From Algiphilus sp022763315 (GTDB taxonomy: Bacteria > Pseudomonadota > Gammaproteobacteria > Nevskiales > Nevskiaceae): a stretch of DNA of 64,000 nt. Under the pieces are notes generated by a model. The model was not told the origin of the DNA, ran no database searches, and was given only the letters and a program-made list of their open reading frames with translations. This document shows positions 60,715 to 64,000 of the stretch, one piece after another (within the stretch, counting starts at the first letter, position 1; each line of letters starts with the position of its first letter). Made by a program: the position numbers and the translations under genes. The DNA lies in NCBI RefSeq assembly GCF_965249985.1, contig NZ_OZ252280.1; one strand, written 5' to 3'.

Positions 60715-62001
60715 TCACCGCACTTCCGGCAAGGCCTCGAGCGCGGTCGTGTAGGCCGGCGAGAGATGCTCGCGGCGCATCTGCCAGCCGCGCTCGGTGC
60801 CCGCTCCGGCCACCGCCAGTGCGCCGCGCCCGAACTTGCGGTTAACGGCGTCCAGCGTGCTGTTGAGGCGGCTACGGCGGTCGATGGCCTCGGGGTCGTC
60901 GAACAAGCTGGCTTGGCGTTGGGAGCATGGCACCAGATCCATCAGCATCACGCCGGCCTTGTGGTAGGCAAAGCCGTCGCGGTAGAGCAGATCCAGGCAG
61001 GCCAGCGCGAAGCGACCGAGAGTGAGGGTGTCATCGGTGGCCAGCGGGAGGTGCAGGCTGGTGCTGTTGGCGTACTGCGCCACCTCCGGCTTGAAGGGAT
61101 TGGTGCGGATGAAGACCTGGATGGCGCCCGCGAGACTGCGCTGCCCGCGCAGTTTTTCAGCCGCGCGGGCCACATAGCTGAGCAGGGCCTCGCGCAGCTC
61201 ACACTGCGCAGTCACTGTGCGGCTGAAACTGCGGCTGGCCATGATCTGCTGTTTGGTCGGTGCCACTTCCTCCAGATCCAGGCAGGACACCCCCTGCAAT
61301 TCCCGGACAACGCGTTCGATCACAACGTTGAAGCGCTGACGGATACGGGCCCGGTCAGCATCCCGCAACGCCGCCGCCGTGGTGATGCCCATGGCCTGCA
61401 GTGACTCGCCAATACGGCGCCCGATGCCCCACACCTCGTCGACGGGAATCTCTTCCAGCAGCCTGGATTGGGCGACGACATCGCGGGTCTCCAGGTCAAA
61501 GACCCCGCCGTGCTGGGGCTGCTTCTTGGCGATGTGATTGGCGAGCTTGGCGCGCGTCTTGGTGCTGCCGATACCCACGCACACCGGCAATCCGGTCCAC
61601 TGCGCGATGCGCTCGCGCATGCGGTGGCCCTGCTGCGCCGGCTGCGGCAGGCCGGTCAGATCGCAGAAGCACTCGTCGATGCTGTACACCTCCTGCGCCG
61701 GGCACATGCCACCGAGGATGGTCATAACGCGCTGCGACATATCGGCATACAGGGTGTAGTTGGAGGAAAAGGCGGTGATGCCATGCAGCCGCGCCTCGCG
61801 CTGCAGCTGGTGCCAGGGATGCCCCATGCGAATACCCAGCGCCTTGACCTCGGGCGAACGGGCGACCACGCAGCCATCGTTGTTGGACAGCACCACCACG
61901 GGCTTTCCGACCAGTCGCGGCTGAAACAGCTGCTCGCAGGAGACGTAGAAGTTGTTGACGTCGATCAGCGCAAAGCGCGGCTCAGAAGCGGCGGATGGCA
62001 C
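60715..62001 (-). CDS. umuC: UmuC, Y-family DNA polymerase V catalytic subunit
   Basis: A 428-residue translesion polymerase (E. coli 422). FALIDVNNFYVSCEQLFQP holds the first catalytic Asp and VYSIDECFCDLTGL the DE pair. VCVGIGSTKTRAKLANHIAKK and VDEVWGIGRRIGESLQAMGI (helix-hairpin-helix) follow, and the little-finger and C-terminal UmuC-specific parts are present. It overlaps umuD by 20 bases. SOS-induced translesion synthesis with UmuD'. Confidence 0.95.
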   Translation of the reverse strand: MPSAASEPRFALIDVNNFYVSCEQLFQPRLVGKPVVVLSNNDGCVVARSPEVKALGIRMGHPWHQLQREARLHGITAFSSNYTLYADMSQRVMTILGGMCPAQEVYSIDECFCDLTGLPQPAQQGHRMRERIAQWTGLPVCVGIGSTKTRAKLANHIAKKQPQHGGVFDLETRDVVAQSRLLEEIPVDEVWGIGRRIGESLQAMGITTAAALRDADRARIRQRFNVVIERVVRELQGVSCLDLEEVAPTKQQIMASRSFSRTVTAQCELREALLSYVARAAEKLRGQRSLAGAIQVFIRTNPFKPEVAQYANSTSLHLPLATDDTLTLGRFALACLDLLYRDGFAYHKAGVMLMDLVPCSQRQASLFDDPEAIDRRSRLNSTLDAVNRKFGRGALAVAGAGTERGWQMRREHLSPAYTTALEALPEVR

Positions 62002-62512
62002 CGGTCACCACCCCCCAGATCGTGATGTCCTGCACGCGGTCCAGCCGGATGTCTGGATAGCGATCGGCCTCCTGTTCGTTTTCCGAGGCCAGCGCCATCA
62101 CGCCGCTGGCAAAGCGGGTCAGACGTTTGACGTAGAAGTCACCGTCCACCACCGCCACCACGATGCGCCCGGGTGCCGCGTCCATGGAGCGGTCCACCAC
62201 AAGGATGTCCTGATCGTGGATGCCGGCATCCTTCATCGATTCCCCGCGCACGCGCACATAGAAGGTGGCCGGCGGATTGCGCACCATCAGCGTATGCAGA
62301 TCGAGGGCGTCCTCGACGTAATCCGCCGCCGGCGACGGAAAACCGGCCTGCGGTGGCGGTGAATGCACATAGGGCAAGGCAGCGGCGTCACGGTCGCACG
62401 CGGCGCGGAAGACTTCGACGATATTGGGCAGCGCGCGGCGTGGCAGCGGTAAGGGCGGCCAGGGCGCGAGGGCCATCGCGGGCAGCGCGGCGGCTGGATG
62501 CAGATCAGACAT
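61982..62512 (-). CDS. umuD: UmuD, self-cleaving subunit of polymerase V
   Basis: A 176-residue S24-family protein, activated by RecA-stimulated self-cleavage. The cleavage site is A56-G57 in PPQAGFPSPAADYVED, and the Ser-Lys dyad is S92 (GESMKDAG) and K129 (DGDFYVKRL), with exactly the E. coli spacings (36 and 37). The N-terminal arm before the site is 56 residues, against 24 in E. coli. ATG at 62512 is chosen over an upstream in-frame codon, which would enter the LexA box. An internal ATG at residue 13 is also possible. Confidence 0.92.
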   Translation of the reverse strand: MSDLHPAAALPAMALAPWPPLPLPRRALPNIVEVFRAACDRDAAALPYVHSPPPQAGFPSPAADYVEDALDLHTLMVRNPPATFYVRVRGESMKDAGIHDQDILVVDRSMDAAPGRIVVAVVDGDFYVKRLTRFASGVMALASENEQEADRYPDIRLDRVQDITIWGVVTGAIRRF

Positions 62513-62548
62513 GCACGTGTTCCGAAGAAGGAGGCTGCTATGCTGATA

Positions 62549-62564
62549 CTGTTTATTTATACAG
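62549..62564. promoter_or_regulatory. LexA (SOS) box
   Basis: CTGTTTATTTATACAG fits CTGT-N8-ACAG with an AT-rich centre; outer A and T extend the symmetry. It lies 36 bases from the umuD ATG and 43 from the sprT-like ATG, so it may control both directions. Confidence 0.88.
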
Positions 62565-62607
62565 TCAACGCTGTCCAGCCTCACACCCGGTCTCACCCCG
62601 CCCGCCT

Positions 62608-63123
62608 ATGCCCACCCGCAGCGCCCTCGAACCGGCTTTTTGGAAGCAACCCCTGCGCGCGCCATGGACCGCGGTGCCCCTGGAGCGCGACCGCCACGGC
62701 ATCGAATGGGAGCGCGGCGCACGGCAGCGCAACCCTGACCGCGTACGCGCCCGGCTCGAACAGGCGGTGGACCACTGGATCGAGCAAGCCCGCGCCCTGC
62801 CACACTTCGATGCTTTGGGCCCACCCATTGCACGTCCGCGCACCGTTTTCGATCTGCGCGGCGCCACCGCCGGCATGGCGGTGACCGAGCGCACCGGCGC
62901 CCACCGAGTCAAACAATGGATTCGCATCCATCCACAGTTGCTGCTGCGCTACCCGGTGCGCATGATCCAGCAGACCATCCCGCACGAGGTCGCGCATCTG
63001 GTCGTCGACTGGTATCTGCCCCGCGTGACCGATCCGCACGGCCCGGAATGGATGGCGGTGATGGTCTATTTCGGGCGACCACCGCTGCCCTATCACGACA
63101 TGGAATCGATCCGACGGCGTTGA
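62608..63123 (+). CDS. SprT-like zinc metalloprotease
   Basis: A 171-residue SprT/Spartan-type protein. Zinc-site HEVAHLVVDWY (HExxH) lies near residue 125, followed by DPHGPEWMAVMVYFG with the third ligand His. N-terminal part is helical and positively charged. It is shorter than typical SprT with a C-terminal zinc ribbon. Eukaryotic Spartan degrades DNA-protein crosslinks. Its location, divergent from umuDC over a LexA box, suggests an SOS role. The frame is open upstream through the LexA box; ATG at 62608 is the first after it. Confidence 0.85.
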   Translation: MPTRSALEPAFWKQPLRAPWTAVPLERDRHGIEWERGARQRNPDRVRARLEQAVDHWIEQARALPHFDALGPPIARPRTVFDLRGATAGMAVTERTGAHRVKQWIRIHPQLLLRYPVRMIQQTIPHEVAHLVVDWYLPRVTDPHGPEWMAVMVYFGRPPLPYHDMESIRRR

Positions 63124-63140
63124 GCACCCTGCCGCCGCGG

Positions 63141-63170
63141 GCGACGGCGCCCCCGAAGGCGCGCCGTCGC
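63141..63170. terminator. Hairpin between sprT-like and phytase-like genes
   Basis: Arms GCGACGGCGC and GCGCCGTCGC around a 10-base loop, between convergent genes. No T-tract on the plus strand. Confidence 0.55.
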
Positions 63171-63180
63171 AGCCTTGGTG

Positions 63181-64000
63181 CTACTCAGGGACGGCGCAGG
63201 CGGTCACGTCAAGCGCATCCAGCACCTCGGCCAGATCGAAAGCACCGACGTTGCCATCATCATGCACCGCGTAGAACGCCCCCTTCGGAAAGCCCGGCAT
63301 CGCACGCTGCGTCAGGGCCACACCGTCGGTATTGCGGGTCACGGCCCCCTGGAAGCTGCCGATGAAGGCCAGGGTCTTGCGGTCGTAGACATCGAAACGA
63401 TTGTCCTGCTCGTCCTGGTCGGTGGTGAACCAGTAGCCCGCCCCCTCCGCACAGCGATAGAGGGCGATGCCTTCCGGCTCAAAGCGGAAGCGACCCTTAC
63501 CCATCACCTCGCCCGAGAACTGGCCTTGAAGGTCATACAACTTGATGTCGCGGTCCTGCTCGGACTCGTCAGCCACCAGCAGGCGGTTGTATTCCGGATC
63601 GCCATAGAGGGATTCGACCTGATGCAGGACACCAGCGCCTTCGGTGGCACCAAAGCTATCGCCCGCCCGCACGTCCATACCTGACTCCCTGAAGCGCAGC
63701 TCAAAGCGCTTCACGCGCTCCCCGAGTTGCCCATCGGCAGGAATCCCCTCGTCCGCGGTCTCGTAGGCATCCGTCACGAAGACCCGATAGCGGTCGTCAT
63801 CCAGCTCCTGCAGCCAGATCCCGTAGGGCCAGCGCAATACCGCGTCGCCAAAGGCTCCGATGGCTTGCAGGTCCGGCAGCGTGAACACCTGGACGCGTCG
63901 GTTGTTGCGCTCCACCACGAAGGCGCGGTTGTCACGCACCGCGATGCCGTTCGGACGATCCAATGCCCCCAGACCGGTCCCCTCTTCGCCGGCTCGGCGA
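63181..64000 (-). CDS. Phytase-like beta-propeller protein, C-terminal part (runs off right edge)
   Basis: The frame is open to the window edge, so the N-terminus is missing. Visible blocks: GLGALDRPNGIAVRDNRAFVVERNNRRVQVF, split here as LDRPNGIAV and VVERNNRRVQVF, then DAYETADEG, HQVESLYGDPEYNRLLVADE, FEPEGIALYRC and YWFTTDQDEQDNRFDVYDR. These are typical of 3-phytase (beta-propeller, BPP-like) proteins, which release phosphate from phytate with calcium. The last about 270 residues are seen. Signal peptide not visible. It adds to the phosphate-scavenging theme. Confidence 0.8.
   Translation of the reverse strand, partial: RRAGEEGTGLGALDRPNGIAVRDNRAFVVERNNRRVQVFTLPDLQAIGAFGDAVLRWPYGIWLQELDDDRYRVFVTDAYETADEGIPADGQLGERVKRFELRFRESGMDVRAGDSFGATEGAGVLHQVESLYGDPEYNRLLVADESEQDRDIKLYDLQGQFSGEVMGKGRFRFEPEGIALYRCAEGAGYWFTTDQDEQDNRFDVYDRKTLAFIGSFQGAVTRNTDGVALTQRAMPGFPKGAFYAVHDDGNVGAFDLAEVLDALDVTACAVPE

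Overview
The window is one contiguous, high-GC (roughly two-thirds G+C), gene-dense stretch of a gammaproteobacterial chromosome. The evidence for that is the flagellar gene order, the umuDC/LexA arrangement, a glcB-type malate synthase, a fadI/fadJ pair and candidate PHO, sigma-28 and sigma-54 sites. The gene mix recalls Xanthomonadales/Nevskiales-type aquatic bacteria, but the sequence alone does not fix the taxon. I see no insertion sequences, CRISPR arrays or rRNA. There is one tRNA (Arg-ACG).

Layout. (1) 1-15834 is a flagellar block. On the minus strand lie flgBCDEFGHIJKL, then a PAS-GGDEF-EAL protein, then the start of flagellin. Upstream are cheV (minus) and divergent flgA-flgM-flgN-ycgR (plus). 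Matching GG-N10-GC (sigma-54-like) elements precede flgB and flgA, and sigma-28-like elements precede flgM and fliC, so the regulatory hierarchy is readable. (2) 15899-17809 is a sulfur-import module: a CsoR-family repressor without the copper ligands and a haem-binding periplasmic protein, divergent from a split YeeE/YedE transporter across a perfect 16-bp palindrome. (3) 17874-25684 holds a secreted subtilase, a Tat-exported PhoX-like phosphatase with a possible PHO box, an MgtC-like protein, an AraC regulator and a penicillin-acylase-family lipoprotein. (4) 25880-32088 holds a PD-(D/E)xK-like protein with a nuclease-fused XPD/DinG-type helicase, an ExoD-like protein, a YfcE-like phosphoesterase, a DUF4149 protein and a photolyase-like protein with permuted domains. 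(5) 32276-34775 is a stress group: small lipoprotein, CsbD, DUF1328, a Crp/Fnr regulator and an OmpW porin.

(6) 34836-44233 is a six-gene minus-strand operon of exported hydrolases: PhoX-like, PhoD-like, a PHP-domain lipoprotein, a small lipoprotein, a zinc phospholipase-C-like protein and a second PhoX-like protein. It is preceded by three 11-bp-phased PHO-box repeats. With the solitary PhoX-like gene at 19395 and the phytase-like gene cut by the right edge, it suggests an organism well equipped to scavenge organic phosphate.

(7) 44465-50244 is fatty-acid beta-oxidation: a CaiB-type CoA-transferase, a FadJ with a histone-H1-like Lys/Ala tail, FadI, and a divergent TetR regulator with twin GTAA-N6-TTAC operators. 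(8) 50272-53997 is a membrane-tethered LuxR-type regulator divergent from a TlpA / DUF4266 / DUF3570 / ApbE operon. This is the best candidate for an under-described envelope system. (9) 54147-60519 holds 1-Cys peroxiredoxin, an orphan exported protein, malate synthase G, a DUF3228 protein, tRNA-Arg and a second orphan exported protein. (10) 60715-64000 holds umuDC and a SprT-type metalloprotease diverging from a LexA box, then the phytase-like gene.
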